This document shows positions 1 to 11,130 of a stretch of DNA of 64,000 nucleotides, one piece after another; position 1 is the stretch's first letter; every line of letters starts with the position of its first letter. The notes under the pieces were generated by a model, which made no database searches, was not told the origin of the DNA, and saw only the letters and a program-made list of their open reading frames with translations. The stretch comes from Manihot esculenta. Its lineage: Eukaryota; Streptophyta; Magnoliopsida; Malpighiales; Euphorbiaceae. A program made the translations under genes and the position numbers. The stretch lies in NCBI RefSeq assembly GCF_001659605.2, contig NC_035163.2:31460158-31524157 (forward strand), in the 5' to 3' direction.

Positions 1-642
1 AGCCGGAGTTCTCGGTGATTCCGTCACCGTCACCCGTGAGAAGTCCAAGATCACCGTCACCTCCGACTCCCGCTTCTCCCAACGGTAAATTACTTGCACA
101 TGCGTGTATTTCTTATTGTAGTTACTAGTTAGACATGGTAATAAATAAGCTATTACACTGGAATTGGCAGAATGCTATAAGAATTCATTGAACTAAATTG
201 CCATTGAAAATTGGCTGAAGCATTTTTATCTTGTGTAATGTAGCAAAGCAAAGTTAGGCCTTATTCAATTCCAAAAAAGCAGAATTATGAAGCAGTATAT
301 GTCGATGTTCATTCTGTTGTATTCACATTGAAGAGTTAAAAATTTTGGTATTTTTTGATGAATTTATATCTTTGCTTACAAGGGGGGAGTTGGACTTCTG
401 CTTGCTTATTGTAGTAACATATATCTTGTTACCCACCTTGCTATGGTATCCCAATGGGTGTATCATCTTGGGTTAATTTATCAATTTGCCTTTGCAGGTA
501 TCTGAAATACTTGACAAAGAAGCACTTGAAGAAGCACAATGTGCGGGATTGGCTTCGGGTCATTGCTTCCAACAAGGATCCTAATGTTTACGAGCTAAGA
601 TACTTTAACATTGCTGAGAATGAAGGGGAGGATGAAGGATAG
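1..642 (+). CDS. RPL22: 60S ribosomal protein eL22, 3' part (5' end outside window)
   Basis: Structural protein of the large cytosolic ribosomal subunit. Two exons are visible, 1-84 and 498-642, joined by a GT-AG intron (85-497). The split codon CG|G restores an arginine, so the frame runs through. The visible 75 residues include the eL22 features [20 protein letters not shown], then [18 protein letters not shown] and an acidic end (ENEGEDEG). The family is about 120-130 residues, so roughly the first 50 residues lie upstream of base 1. The stop TAG is at 640-642, and the following ~300 T-rich bases look like 3' UTR. Nothing suggests a pseudogene. Family assignment is firm; which paralogue it is cannot be told. 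Confidence 0.93.
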
Positions 643-2695
643 AATGTACCTATTTGACCTTTCCATTCCCCCAATCTCCTTTTTGTGTTTTATTTTGTTC
701 CACACTTCATCTAGGTTCTTTTTTTTTTTTTAACTTTTTCGAATATTTTGAATTTGAAGAACTTGAAAATTTTTCAAAGCTATTTGCCATGTTGAAGTTT
801 TATTTTTGCCCAATTGAAACAAGAATGCTTGCCTCGTGGTCTCGTCTCTTTCTTTCTTTTTGGCCGAGTATTGTTGGTATGTTATCCATAATAGCATTCA
901 TCACTCTTAATATGGAAAGAAACATTGATAAGCCATTAGTTTGTTAAGACTTTGGAACAATGGTAGAGTACTTGAGCATTCAAGCACTTTTGAAATTACA
1001 TTGAAGAGATAGACCCTGTCACACCTTTTCATTCATTCAAGCATTTCAAAATCTGTAGTGTCATGTTTGAGTAGAGGCCTCAGCATACATGTATAGCCAC
1101 GGTGGGATGGTGTGGCAGTGGTGTCTGCTGGTGCTTGGCAAATGAAAGATTGACGCTTTGGGAAAATTTGGAGAGGGGAAAAGGGTGGATTTGTTTTGTT
1201 TTACTTGGTTTGGGCGTTTAGATTTTCTCTTTGTAGCCTTCTTGTATTTGCTCACTGGGACATGAATAATGCAATCTTTGCGTGGTAGATGTATTGATTG
1301 CGCCAATTCATATGGCTGTTTGTCACTGGGGATAAGGCTGGAAATGTCATTTCTGAACAGTGTTTCCGAATTCGCACATTATTTTGTTGGGGAATAAAAT
1401 AATTTTAATTTCTTTTTTTTTTTCGGATAAAAATAATTTTAATTTCAATACACATATATTTGAAAATTACTTGTCTAATTTTGATTCCAATTCATAATCG
1501 CGATAAACTGCACTATGAGAACTTAATTAAGCTCATCTATAGTGAGATAAGAATGAGACGACCCCAGTAGGATTGGTGAACAGTGTTTGGTGGCCCATAA
1601 TGAAAATGTGATGACACGTGCGGAAGCAAACCAATCACACGATGATGAAAAGAACACTTGTCAATTAAACAAAGGGAAGAAAAGGACAGTTATGGAGTAA
1701 AGCAAAGGGAGGATTAGTAAGTGGGGGTTGGCGTGGCACTAATAATAGTAACCCATCAGTCGTGGCCGCCCAACGAACCTTCTCTTGAACTGAGGTCTTG
1801 GGGCTACAATTTACATTTTACAATGCAAAACCAATGGAGACGTGACGTTCCCTCTAAGCAACCACACACCGCATCTTCACCTCAATCATGTTTTATCGTT
1901 CATGCACTTTCCCACCCCACACTGTTGTCAATATGCAAATAATTTTTTGTTACACCGACTTTGTCATAAAATTTATATCCTTTTCCTTTGATTTAAAAAA
2001 AAAGGCTTCTTTTTAATAAATAATCTTTAATTAAATTTTTAAAAAACATGATTGTGCATATAAAATCACGCGTTGCATGAGAAGACTAAGGACAAACCAT
2101 CATGGCCACAATTCCTCCACCATTTGCAAACTAATTTTAGTTATAAATGATTTTTTTTCAAAAAAAAATATGCATATTAATTGTGCGGCAATATCTGTTT
2201 TTTTTCAGAAGTTGCATGGCAAGATCTACTATTGTATAATCCGAATCCTTTATAAAAAAAAAAACACCCGGTCTTCAATTTACTATTTCATTTATTATTT
2301 TTTGTTATTTTTTAAAATATAAAAGTAAAAAATATTTAGATTTATTTTATTTAGAGACTTCTAAGTAAAATTATAAATAAAAATAATTTTCTGAACCGCA
2401 AATAATGAAAGGGATGTGGAATTTTTATTAATATATAAATAAGCAATTTAAGTATAATAAATATTAAAATAATTTGTAAAAATGTAAAATGTCCTATCTT
2501 GGAATCTCCATCCATTTAAATAAAATCCAAAGAATATCAACCCACTAAATTAATTGCACATACAATCAAGAAAAAGAGGCATTTATTAATAAAATTGAAT
2601 TTTCATTTATATTAAAAAAATCTTCTAAATTATAATGTCTGAATTTCGAATCTCATTCAAACGGATCCCAAAAATAAATAATAAATAAATTTATG
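643..2695. other. eL22 3' UTR and intergenic DNA up to the LEA5 promoter
   Basis: No coding sequence can be supported. About 643-950 is probably the eL22 3' UTR. From about 1380 on the DNA is AT-rich with many homopolymer runs, typical of plant intergenic sequence. A single G-box lies near 1615. Small open frames here carry no recognisable domain. Confidence 0.6.
1614..1621 (+). promoter_or_regulatory. G-box / ABRE-like element (ACACGTGC)
   Basis: A CACGTG core (1615-1620) with A and C flanks matches the ABA-responsive element consensus bound by bZIP factors. It lies about 1.27 kb upstream of the LEA5/SAG21 start codon, and that family is drought- and ABA-responsive. Distance is large and the site is single, so the functional link is inference only. 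Confidence 0.25.
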
Positions 2696-2703
2696 TATAT
2701 AAA
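2696..2703 (+). promoter_or_regulatory. TATA box of the LEA5-like gene
   Basis: TATATAAA lies 179 bases upstream of the ATG at 2882, followed by a CT/CA-rich leader. Position and sequence fit a core promoter with a 5' UTR of about 150 bases. Confidence 0.6.
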
Positions 2704-2881
2704 CCCACGTTTACCCTAATCTTCTCCCTTCGCCATCACTTCAGCACCAGAGCAACGAGAGCGAGCCGCAAGCTTGGTGCTGCAGAAGAAGTGCTCTTCT
2801 TGAGAATCCATTTCTCAGAAGAATAGCTTCCTTCTGCGGAATATCACCTTCATATATATATATATATCTGAGCAATAAAAA

Positions 2882-3435
2882 ATGGCTCGCTCTCCCGCCA
2901 ACGCTAAGCTTCTCGTCGATGGTCTTTCCCTTTCTGTCTTCCGGTGAGAATACAACTCCTCTTGCTCTTCTCTTTTCTGGGTTTTTCATATTCTTGATAC
3001 ATATATCTAGACTGTGTTCTCTTCTATAATAAAACGAAGGAAAATCAAGGTTCTTGCAATTTTCTGGTCCTTTTATCCTCGAGAAACTGTGGTTTCTTTG
3101 TTGCATGATTAAGAAAGAAAAGGGTAGGTGTATTTTGAATTGATTGATTTCTTCTATTAATTTACGTGATTTGTTGATATTAAGTGAATATTAATGTGAA
3201 CAGGAGGTGCTATGCGGCTGCGCCACAAGGGGCAGTGCTCGGTAGGGAAGGGTCAAGAAGTGGTACGATGAGGAAAGTGGAAGAAAGGGGTGCGATTAAA
3301 GAAGATTCAGGGGCGTCATCTGCATGGGCTCCAGATCCCATCACAGGGTACTACAGGCCAGCAAATTGTGGTGCTGAGATCGACCCAGCTGAGCTTCGAG
3401 AAATGTTATTGAACCACAGGGTTAGGCCACAGTAG
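2882..3435 (+). CDS. Late embryogenesis abundant protein LEA5 / SAG21 type (LEA_3 family)
   Basis: Two exons, 2882-2943 and 3204-3435, with a GT-AG intron and a split arginine codon, give 97 residues, the usual size of SAG21/LEA5 proteins. The N terminus (MARSPANAKLLVDGLSLSVF) followed by RRCYAAAPQG is the basic, hydroxylated presequence typical of the group, which is reported to enter mitochondria. The C-terminal half has the family block SAWAPDPITGYYRPAN and the ending AELREMLLNHRV. Family members are induced by drought, oxidative stress and senescence and are thought to protect against oxidative damage; the molecular activity is not settled. The start is chosen because it gives the conserved MARS opening. 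The nearest downstream feature is the retrotransposon, 1.4 kb away. Confidence 0.88.
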
Positions 3436-4836
3436 AACGAGAAGAACTGGCGGCTGCCCACAAGGTTATGGTCTGTGGTGGTGTTCACTCTCGTCCCTTT
3501 TGGGCAGCTTATAACTTAATAGTTTGTTTTGGCTTTTTTTGTTATGATGATCTTCCATGAGGAGTAGTATTAGAAATATATCCAACTTCCTAGCTAGCTC
3601 TTTTTATGGGCTCTTGCATTTGGAGCTTTCAGTTTTATTTACAATATTATCTTGCTGCTTCGCTTGAGAAATTTTGAGTTTAAAATTTTAATTGATTTTT
3701 TTAATAATAATAAATTTAATCATTCATTCTAGAACATGCAATTTATATCTGATTGAGAAGATGAGATAAAAGAGGGAATACCGTAAATTAAGTAAACAAC
3801 CAACTTATTGTGGCCAAGTTCCCATCCACCAAAGCATGGGCTTAAAGTTAAGTTTAAAGGACTGATTAGCCAGCCCATTAAGTCATGTGGTCTCCATTAA
3901 ATTGAGAGTGACCATAAAAGGGCCCGCTTTATTTACTATCGATTCATATTTTGTCTGAATTCAAAAGAGGTTTATTAAAAATAAAATAAACTTTCATCCC
4001 AATTCTCTGCTCCTGGTTCCGTCTTTCTATGTTCACAACCTTCTGATCTCGGGAAACACCCAATTTGGAATCAAAACTTGAACTATAGGAGACTTGAAAA
4101 GATTGAGAAAAGAAGAAAGAGGAATGTCATATTCCACAATAAGCTCTAGCAAGAGGTGTCAGATAGCTTTATATATCAATTTCGGTGAAAGGGAAGGAAG
4201 AAAGATCATCTTGATGACCAAATTTTCACTTGGTACAAACCACATACACATGCTGCTCACACTTCTGTGATCCTTTTGGCTGTTGGCTTGATAGTAAAAC
4301 TACAATGGACATGAACCCAAAATATTGCACGTACAACTGAATTTTACCATATGGCATAAACCTCTTTCTTTAACCCTTCACAATATCCAAAGTCTAATAG
4401 AGTAGCTTTGCATGTGAAGAGGGTACCCTCAAGCTTATGAAAAATCTAACTAAAAGAAGTACAAGTTTTAAGGGCCCACTCTAGTATTCATGTCTGCTCC
4501 AACATCAGTGTCCCTTAAGGCAGCCTTTTTGGCTTGTCTTTTTGCTCAATTTGATTGAAAGCCCTCCCCTTGCCACCTTTGCCCTTTCCTTTCCATGATG
4601 TTTCAGATTTTCTTTTCTTCCTTGGCTGTGAATTTCTTGACCTATCACTATAATTTCTTTGCTTATATGCTACATGACTAAAACATGATTAAACATCCAC
4701 CTTGATTCATTCGAAATTAAAATAAGTTGTGTGTATAGTTAGGGTAAGATTTCTAATTGTTAAGATTTGAACTCTCAACATTAAATTGACAACTAATTAA
4801 TCTAAACCATACTTATAATTCACCTCTATCTGTATA
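3436..4836. other. Intergenic DNA between the LEA5-like gene and the retrotransposon
   Basis: LEA5 3' UTR followed by AT-rich DNA with no supportable gene. The same intergenic stretch resumes after the retrotransposon at 18414; the two sides would be contiguous without the insertion. Confidence 0.6.
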
Positions 4837-4841
4837 CTTGT
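4837..4841 (+). repeat. Target-site duplication, left copy (CTTGT)
   Basis: CTTGT immediately precedes the 5' LTR and is repeated exactly after the 3' LTR (18414-18418). Five bases is the length produced by Ty3/gypsy integrases. Confidence 0.95.
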
Positions 4842-5324
4842 TGATGACCGCTGGATTTCTTCACCCCAGAACAGGGGGGTGACCGCAGCCAAAGGCCCAT
4901 GATACAGAGGCCCACGCACTTGATACCCCCCAACAAGCCTGGCTCATTCCAGCTTCCGGGCCGGGCTCGACCAAGCTTCCTCACTCAGTCCAGTCTGATC
5001 CCTGACCAGCAGACCCCTCTCAGGCCCAGCGTCCAGCCCAACTCTCGGCCCAGCCCGGAGTCCAGAACAGTACTTACCAGACAGCCTGGCAGATCCGCTC
5101 GAACGTACGCATGAGGAGAATCAGAGGCCGTTACGCATGTAACAGGCAGCTGATACCCTAGTACACCCGAATCTGTATGGCAGAGACGCGTGGCCCAATC
5201 CTGGAGAGACCTTTACACGTCACCAGCAAGCAAGACAATGTATAAAAGAGGAGTCCCCTCCTCAGAATGAAAAAGCTTTATTATTCAATACAAGAACCCT
5301 ATTCTATTGGATCTCAGATCATCA
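4842..5324 (+). repeat. 5' LTR (483 bp)
   Basis: It begins TGATGACC and ends GATCATCA, giving near-perfect 8-base terminal inverted repeats with one mismatch. A TATA box (TATAAAAG, 5241-5248) sits about 84 bases before the end, so U3 is long and R-U5 short. Compared with the 3' LTR it differs only at 5068 (C versus T) and 5075 (T versus C). Small open frames inside are not conserved coding sequence. Confidence 0.96.
5241..5248 (+). promoter_or_regulatory. LTR TATA box
   Basis: TATAAAAG in U3, followed by a CT-rich stretch that is the likely transcription start. The identical box in the 3' LTR is at 18330-18337. Confidence 0.7.
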
Positions 5325-5326
5325 AT

Positions 5327-5344
5327 TGGCGCCGTCTGTGGGAA
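5327..5344 (+). other. Primer binding site
   Basis: TGGCGCCGTCTGTGGGAA begins two bases after the 5' LTR. The first nine bases are complementary to the 3' end of a tRNA ending ACGGCGCCA, as in plant tRNA-Asp; complementarity beyond that is partial. This PBS form is common among Tat-type elements. Confidence 0.8.
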
Positions 5345-5405
5345 ACGACGGAGATCTTTTCATCACCGGAGTTTTCACTCTTAAAGAAACCCACTGAGAT
5401 CCACG

Positions 5406-8400
5406 ATGGCTAATCACCAAGAAAGTAACCTTAACGTCCCAAATGACCTAAGCTCTGCCCAAGAGGGGCAACAATTCTCCTTTTCTAGTCCTACGGCATT
5501 AAACAACCAAACACATGTTCCTCTTAATCCCTCACCAAGTTTGGCAGGGAACACTCCCGCTGTCACCTTGTCTAACCAAGATCTTCAAAACATGGCTTTC
5601 CAGTTACAGAATACAGCCCACTGGTTGGGGCAGATAATGCAACAAAGAGGCCTCAACACCCCAGCAAATACATTTCCGGTTGTAGAGGAACCTCAAACCA
5701 ATGACCCCCGACCTGCACCTGACCGTCTTCAAACCAGCAGCCGCGATACTGAAGAAAGAGGGAGAAGAGCCGGCGAAGAGGAAGGACCGGAGGCCCGAAT
5801 CCATGGGAGGAGGGCGAGAGAGATGATAGAAAATGAGGAGGTGGATAACTATTCCGCCGAACTAACCGGGTGGACGGGAACTGAAGCAGAGGAGCAGGAG
5901 TACCACCTGGAGAAAAAACTCAGCCCAGAAGACGAGAAGGTGGACCAAAAGTTGAAGAAACTGAGAGAACAGCTCCTCGCCGAGTTAGGTAAGAAAGACC
6001 AAAGCCAAACCTCCCTGCCTACTTCTTCTCCCTTCTCAAAGGTAATGCAGCAGGAGACTGTTCCCAAAAAGTTTATGATGCCGCCGATGGCGGCCTATAA
6101 TGGGGCTGGAAACCCGAGAGAACATGTCATGAACTATAAGACCTTCATGGAGTTGCAAACGCTGTCAGATGCTCTGATGTGCAAGGTGTTCCCAACAACG
6201 CTCTCGGGACCAGCGAGGGCATGGTTCAACAGCCTGGAGGCCGGAAGCATTAAAAGTTTTGGAGACCTTGCCCTCCGCTTCATCAGCCGGTTCGTAGCCG
6301 GGGTGCCAGCAGATAGGAAGACAAGCTATCTGGAAACAGTTAGGCAAAAAGCTGGTGAATCTCTCAGAGAGTATGTCGCCCGTTTCAATACGGAGGCCCT
6401 GCAGATTCCCGAGCTCGACGAAGGAAGGGCGGTAGAGGCCATGCAAAAGGGAACAACCTCTGCCGAGTTCTTTGGTTCTTTGAGCAGGAAACCTCCGACC
6501 TCACTGGCCGAGTTGATGAAGAGGGCGGAAAAGTACATAAGGCAGGATGACGCCTTAGTAACGAGTAGATTTGCCAAAGGGGTGGCAGGAAAAGAGAAAG
6601 CCCCGGAGGAAGGAAGGCTGGAGAAACACGAGAAGAAGCGTGGGAAGAGGCCTGAGCCATATAAGCAGGCCTGGGAAAGAAGGGATCAAAGGCCCCCCCC
6701 TCCTCCCAGGGCTCATGAACCACGAGTGCTCCCCCCTTGGGTTCCTGAGAAGCCTACTCCCCTCAACGCTTCCAGAGCCGAAGTGCTCATGGCAGTCCAG
6801 GATAAGGAGTTGCTCCAATGGCCTAAACCCATGAGGTCGGAAGCAGATCAGAGGAATCCTGACAAGTATTGTCAGTACCACCGGACACATGGCCACGATA
6901 CAAATAACTGTTTTCAGTTAATCACGGAGATTGAAAGATTGATAAAAAGGGGGCATCTCAAAAATTTTGTGAAGAAACCGGAGGGGCAGAGGCCTCCGCC
7001 CAGTCCGGCAGCCCAGATGCCCAGGAGAACCGGAGCTGGACCAGTGAATGATGGGTCTAGTGGGACTATTAATATGATTGTTGGAGGAACTGAAGGACGG
7101 ATGAGCCGTCGAGGAAAGAAGAGAAACCGGGAAGGAGAGATCAGCAATGGCGAGGTCATGCAGATCGTTGAACACTCACCCATGGCCATCGTTTTCTCTT
7201 CAGAAGATGCACAGGGCATTCAGATGCCCCATGATGACGCGCTTGTTATTGAAGCAGTCATTCATAATTTTCGGGTGAAGAAGGTTCTGGTGGATGATGG
7301 GAGTAAGGTCAATTTATTGCCATATCGGGTTTTCCAGCAGATGGGAATCCCGGAGGAACAGCTGGTTCGGGACCAGTCACCCATCAAAGGGATCGGAGGA
7401 GCACCGGTATTTGTAGAAGGGAAGGTGAAGCTGGCCCTTACCTTGGGAGAAGCACCCAGAGCTCGCACCCATCATGAGGTGTTTTTGGTGGTTAAACTCC
7501 CACTGAGTTATAATGCGATTTTAGGGAGGCCGGCGTTGTTTAGCTTTGAAGCTGTCACCAGCATCAGGTATTTGGCACTTAAGTTTCCAACGGAAGAAGG
7601 AGTGGGAATGGTTCGGGGCAGCCAGGAAGAAGCAAGGGCGGTATACTTGGCCACAGTAACAGAACCGAGCTCAACTGGAGAAGCACTCGACTCGGAAATT
7701 CTGGAGGTCAGAGATGAAACAAAAGAAGCCCGGACAGAGCCAGTCGGAGAATTGGAGACCTTCCCCTTATCAGGAGCAGATGCAAGCAAGGTTTTCAGTC
7801 TTAACGCCAACCTCACCAAAGAACAAAAAGCTGAAGTCATGACTCTGATCCGAGGTCACGCGTCGACCTTCGCATGGAAGCCCTCAGACATGCCAGGAAT
7901 TGACCCCAAAGTGATGACACACCGATTGAATGTCCTCCCCGAGGCCAGACCAGTGAAGCAAAAGAAGAGAGTAGTAGGAAGAGAAAAACAGCAAGCCACC
8001 CGGGAGGAAATGCAGAAGTTAGAAGAGGAAGGCTTTATTAGGGAAGTAATGTACCCACAATGGTTGGCAAATCCTGTGTTAGTCAAAAAAGCCAATGGCA
8101 AATACAGGATGTGCATAGATTTTACCGACCTAAATAAAGCCTGCCCCAAAGATTGTTACCCCCTCCCCGATATTAATAAAATGGTCGATTCAACGGCCGG
8201 ATTTGATTATATGTCTTCTTTGGATGCTATGTCTGGTTATCACCAAATCCCAATGGAGAAGTCGGATGAGGAGAAAACCTCATTTATAACTGAAGATGGG
8301 ACTTACTGCTACAAAGCTATGCCTTTCGGATTAAGAAACGCCGGGGCAACTTACCAACGATTAATGAATAAAATCTTTAAGAACCAGATTGGCAGGAATG

Positions 8401-11006
8401 TAGAAGTGTATGTGGATGACATGGTGGTTAAAAGTTCAACTTTTCAACAACACATAGCAGATCTAAGGGAGATATTTGGGGTGTTAGATCAATACAGAAT
8501 GAAGTTAAACCCAGCAAAATGTGCTTTTTTCATCCGGGGAGGAAAGTTCTTGGGGTACATGGTGAGTGGAAGAGGCATTGAGCCTAATCCGGAGAAAGTA
8601 GAAGCCATATTGAATATGCCAGAGCCGACCTGCGTAAGGGACGTCCAGAGATTAACCGGGAGAGTGGTGGCGCTTAACCGATTTATGTCGAAGTCAGCAG
8701 AAAAGTGTTTACCATTCTTCAAAAAGTTGAGAAAGGTACCAAACTTCGAATGGACGGAAGACTGCCAAAAAGCTTTCGCGGAACTTAAGAAATATCTTAG
8801 CTCGCCTCACGTGCTCAGCAGTCCCATGAAAGGGGAAGAGCTTCTGATATATTTGGCAGCCTCAGAACAGGCAATCAGCGCGGTACTAGTAAGGGTAGAA
8901 GGAGGAGAGCAGAAACCTGTTTTCTACATCAGCAAGGTACTTAGAGACACTGAGGTCAGATACTCGAACATTGAAAAATTGGCTTATGCCTTGTTGTTAG
9001 CAGTCCGGAAATTCAAAGTTTATCTGGAAGGCCACCAAGGAGTTGTGATGACGAACCAACCCTTAAAGAAGATCCTACGTAGGCCGGAAACTTCAGGACG
9101 GATGTTAGCATGGTCCATGGAAATCAGCCCCTACTGTCTGGAATACCGACCTCGGACAGCAATAAAATCTCAAGCGCTGGCTGACTTCATAGCAGAATGC
9201 TCATTCAACGAGGAGAAGGAAGAATCATCCTCGGAGATGCCTAGAAAGGAAGGAGAGCGAGAGCTTTCCCAAGAATTTAGCTGGAAGCTATATGTAGATG
9301 GAGCATCAGGATCTGAGGGCAGCGGCGCAGGGATAATGCTTAAGGGGCCGGAGGGCTTCAAAGTGTGTTATGCGTTACGGTTAGAATTCAAGGCTTCTAA
9401 CAATATGGCTGAGTACGAGGCCTTGGTGAATGGGATGTTGGTAGCCTCGGAAGTAGGGGTAACCGACCTCGAAGTAAATAGTGACTCTCAACTGGTGATC
9501 AACCAGGTAACCGGGGTATATCAAGCCAGAGACCCCATCATGCAGAACTATCTTGATAAAGTAAAAGCTATAGAAGCCGGGCTCACAGAGCGGGGAGTTA
9601 TTGTCAGATTTCAAAGAATACCTCGAGATGAAAACGAGGAGGCAGACCTGCTTAGTCGATTGACCAAAGAAGAGTTAGAACAGCTCCCTGACGAAGTATA
9701 CATACAGCATATCCGCACACCTGCTTTCCAAAAGACAAACACGGTACTGCAAGTGGATCAGAACCCAACGTGGATGAGCCCCTATCTAAAATATTTGGAG
9801 AAGGGCGAACTCCCTGAAGACAAAGACGAAGCCAGAAAGATAGCAGCTCGAGCTGCCAACTACCAAGTAATAAGGGGAACTTTGTACAGAAAGGGGAAGT
9901 CCAGCCCATGGCTCCGATGTGTGAGTCCGGAAGAAGCTGCAAAGATAATGGAGGAAATACATAGAGGCCTATGTGGGGCTCACGAGGGAGCAGGGACATT
10001 AGCTAACAAAATATTCAGGCAAGGATACTACTGGCCTACTGTTAAGAAAGAAGCAGAAGAGTTTGTCCGAAGGTGCGACGTATGTCAGAGATTTGCTAAT
10101 GCCATCAGGACCCCTGCCACTCCTCAAGCAAGCATATCCAGTCCATGGCCTTTCTCACAATGGGGAATTGACATCCTGGGACCTTTCCCCAAGACTACGG
10201 GGCAAAGGAAATTTGTAGTAGTGGCTGTGGAATACTTCTCGAAATGGCCAGAGGCAGAAGCAATAGCAACAATCACAGCCAGAAAAATGATAGATTTTGT
10301 ATGGGGGCATGTCATCTGCAGATTTGGCATACCTAGAGTGCTTATCTCAGACAACGGCAGACAATTTGACTGCAGCACCTTCAAAACCTTCACGACGAAC
10401 ATGGGCATATGGCATAAGTTCTCCTCCGTGGCCCATCCTCAGACCAATGGTCAAACGGAAGTCACTAACAGAGCAATCCTCCAAGGATTAAAAAAGCGGC
10501 TGGACGGTGCAAAGGAAAACTGGGCAGAAGAACTCAATAGTATCCTATGGGCACTCCGAACTACTCCCAAAGCACCCACTAAGGAAACACCGTTCGCACT
10601 CGCTTATGGTACAGAGGCCGTAGTTCCAGTTGAATTACAGATCCCCACTCATCGAGTTCAATTTCTCAGTGAGGACACCAATGGGGACAAGTTAAGAAGC
10701 AACCTGGATGCTCTTGAAGAAGTTAGGGAAGAAGCACAAGTCCGAACTGCTGCTTATCAACAACGAGCGGCAAGATATTATAATCAAAAGGTCAGAGAAA
10801 GAAGCTTAAAGGTGGGAGACCTAACTTTAAGAAACTTGGAAGCTACAGGAAAAAGAGCAGCCGCAGGCAAGCTAGCACCGACCTGGGAAGGTCCATTCAA
10901 GGTGACAAAAGTGGTTAAGCCCGAGGTATACCGAATTGAAGATATGCAAGGAAACCCCGAGCCCCACGCCTGGAACATCCAGCACTTAAAAAGGTACTTC
11001 CCTTGA
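5406..11006 (+). CDS. Gag-Pol polyprotein of the Tat-type retrotransposon (1866 aa)
   Basis: A single frame encodes Gag and Pol with no frameshift. Gag (about 1-560) contains the retrotransposon gag domain near 215-310 (ARAWFNSLEAG from about 271) and a zinc-knuckle-like CX2HX4HX4C (C489, H492, H497, C502). The aspartic protease has its active site at VLVDDGSKVN (D630-G632), where DDG replaces the usual DTG/DSG. Reverse transcriptase (about 885-1060) carries YVDDMVV (D1004, D1005). The first RNase H (about 1145-1260) lacks the usual Asp near 1151 and has TNQPL for TDQPL. A second, archaeal-like RNase H (about 1293-1410) keeps YVDG (D1298), AEYEAL (E1336) and NSDSQ (D1360). Integrase has the HHCC finger (from H1519) and D1589, D1649, E1685, the last two separated by 35 residues. 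The frame ends LKRYFP with no chromodomain. No stops interrupt it. Confidence 0.95.
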   Translation: MANHQESNLNVPNDLSSAQEGQQFSFSSPTALNNQTHVPLNPSPSLAGNTPAVTLSNQDLQNMAFQLQNTAHWLGQIMQQRGLNTPANTFPVVEEPQTNDPRPAPDRLQTSSRDTEERGRRAGEEEGPEARIHGRRAREMIENEEVDNYSAELTGWTGTEAEEQEYHLEKKLSPEDEKVDQKLKKLREQLLAELGKKDQSQTSLPTSSPFSKVMQQETVPKKFMMPPMAAYNGAGNPREHVMNYKTFMELQTLSDALMCKVFPTTLSGPARAWFNSLEAGSIKSFGDLALRFISRFVAGVPADRKTSYLETVRQKAGESLREYVARFNTEALQIPELDEGRAVEAMQKGTTSAEFFGSLSRKPPTSLAELMKRAEKYIRQDDALVTSRFAKGVAGKEKAPEEGRLEKHEKKRGKRPEPYKQAWERRDQRPPPPPRAHEPRVLPPWVPEKPTPLNASRAEVLMAVQDKELLQWPKPMRSEADQRNPDKYCQYHRTHGHDTNNCFQLITEIERLIKRGHLKNFVKKPEGQRPPPSPAAQMPRRTGAGPVNDGSSGTINMIVGGTEGRMSRRGKKRNREGEISNGEVMQIVEHSPMAIVFSSEDAQGIQMPHDDALVIEAVIHNFRVKKVLVDDGSKVNLLPYRVFQQMGIPEEQLVRDQSPIKGIGGAPVFVEGKVKLALTLGEAPRARTHHEVFLVVKLPLSYNAILGRPALFSFEAVTSIRYLALKFPTEEGVGMVRGSQEEARAVYLATVTEPSSTGEALDSEILEVRDETKEARTEPVGELETFPLSGADASKVFSLNANLTKEQKAEVMTLIRGHASTFAWKPSDMPGIDPKVMTHRLNVLPEARPVKQKKRVVGREKQQATREEMQKLEEEGFIREVMYPQWLANPVLVKKANGKYRMCIDFTDLNKACPKDCYPLPDINKMVDSTAGFDYMSSLDAMSGYHQIPMEKSDEEKTSFITEDGTYCYKAMPFGLRNAGATYQRLMNKIFKNQIGRNVEVYVDDMVVKSSTFQQHIADLREIFGVLDQYRMKLNPAKCAFFIRGGKFLGYMVSGRGIEPNPEKVEAILNMPEPTCVRDVQRLTGRVVALNRFMSKSAEKCLPFFKKLRKVPNFEWTEDCQKAFAELKKYLSSPHVLSSPMKGEELLIYLAASEQAISAVLVRVEGGEQKPVFYISKVLRDTEVRYSNIEKLAYALLLAVRKFKVYLEGHQGVVMTNQPLKKILRRPETSGRMLAWSMEISPYCLEYRPRTAIKSQALADFIAECSFNEEKEESSSEMPRKEGERELSQEFSWKLYVDGASGSEGSGAGIMLKGPEGFKVCYALRLEFKASNNMAEYEALVNGMLVASEVGVTDLEVNSDSQLVINQVTGVYQARDPIMQNYLDKVKAIEAGLTERGVIVRFQRIPRDENEEADLLSRLTKEELEQLPDEVYIQHIRTPAFQKTNTVLQVDQNPTWMSPYLKYLEKGELPEDKDEARKIAARAANYQVIRGTLYRKGKSSPWLRCVSPEEAAKIMEEIHRGLCGAHEGAGTLANKIFRQGYYWPTVKKEAEEFVRRCDVCQRFANAIRTPATPQASISSPWPFSQWGIDILGPFPKTTGQRKFVVVAVEYFSKWPEAEAIATITARKMIDFVWGHVICRFGIPRVLISDNGRQFDCSTFKTFTTNMGIWHKFSSVAHPQTNGQTEVTNRAILQGLKKRLDGAKENWAEELNSILWALRTTPKAPTKETPFALAYGTEAVVPVELQIPTHRVQFLSEDTNGDKLRSNLDALEEVREEAQVRTAAYQQRAARYYNQKVRERSLKVGDLTLRNLEATGKRAAAGKLAPTWEGPFKVTKVVKPEVYRIEDMQGNPEPHAWNIQHLKRYFP

Positions 11007-11130
11007 CATATATGTAAAGAAAAATATTGTACTCTGAAAGGCACAAATAAATAAAATAACGCCATTCTTTACGCAATGATGTTATCTCCATTAAGAATGT
11101 TACTTCTCTTTGAAAAAGAAAGAACAAAAC

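Noticed and set aside
4899..5114. Proline-rich open frame repeated in both LTRs
   Set aside because: Short, low complexity, located in U3, with one of the two LTR differences changing its sequence; no evidence of coding.
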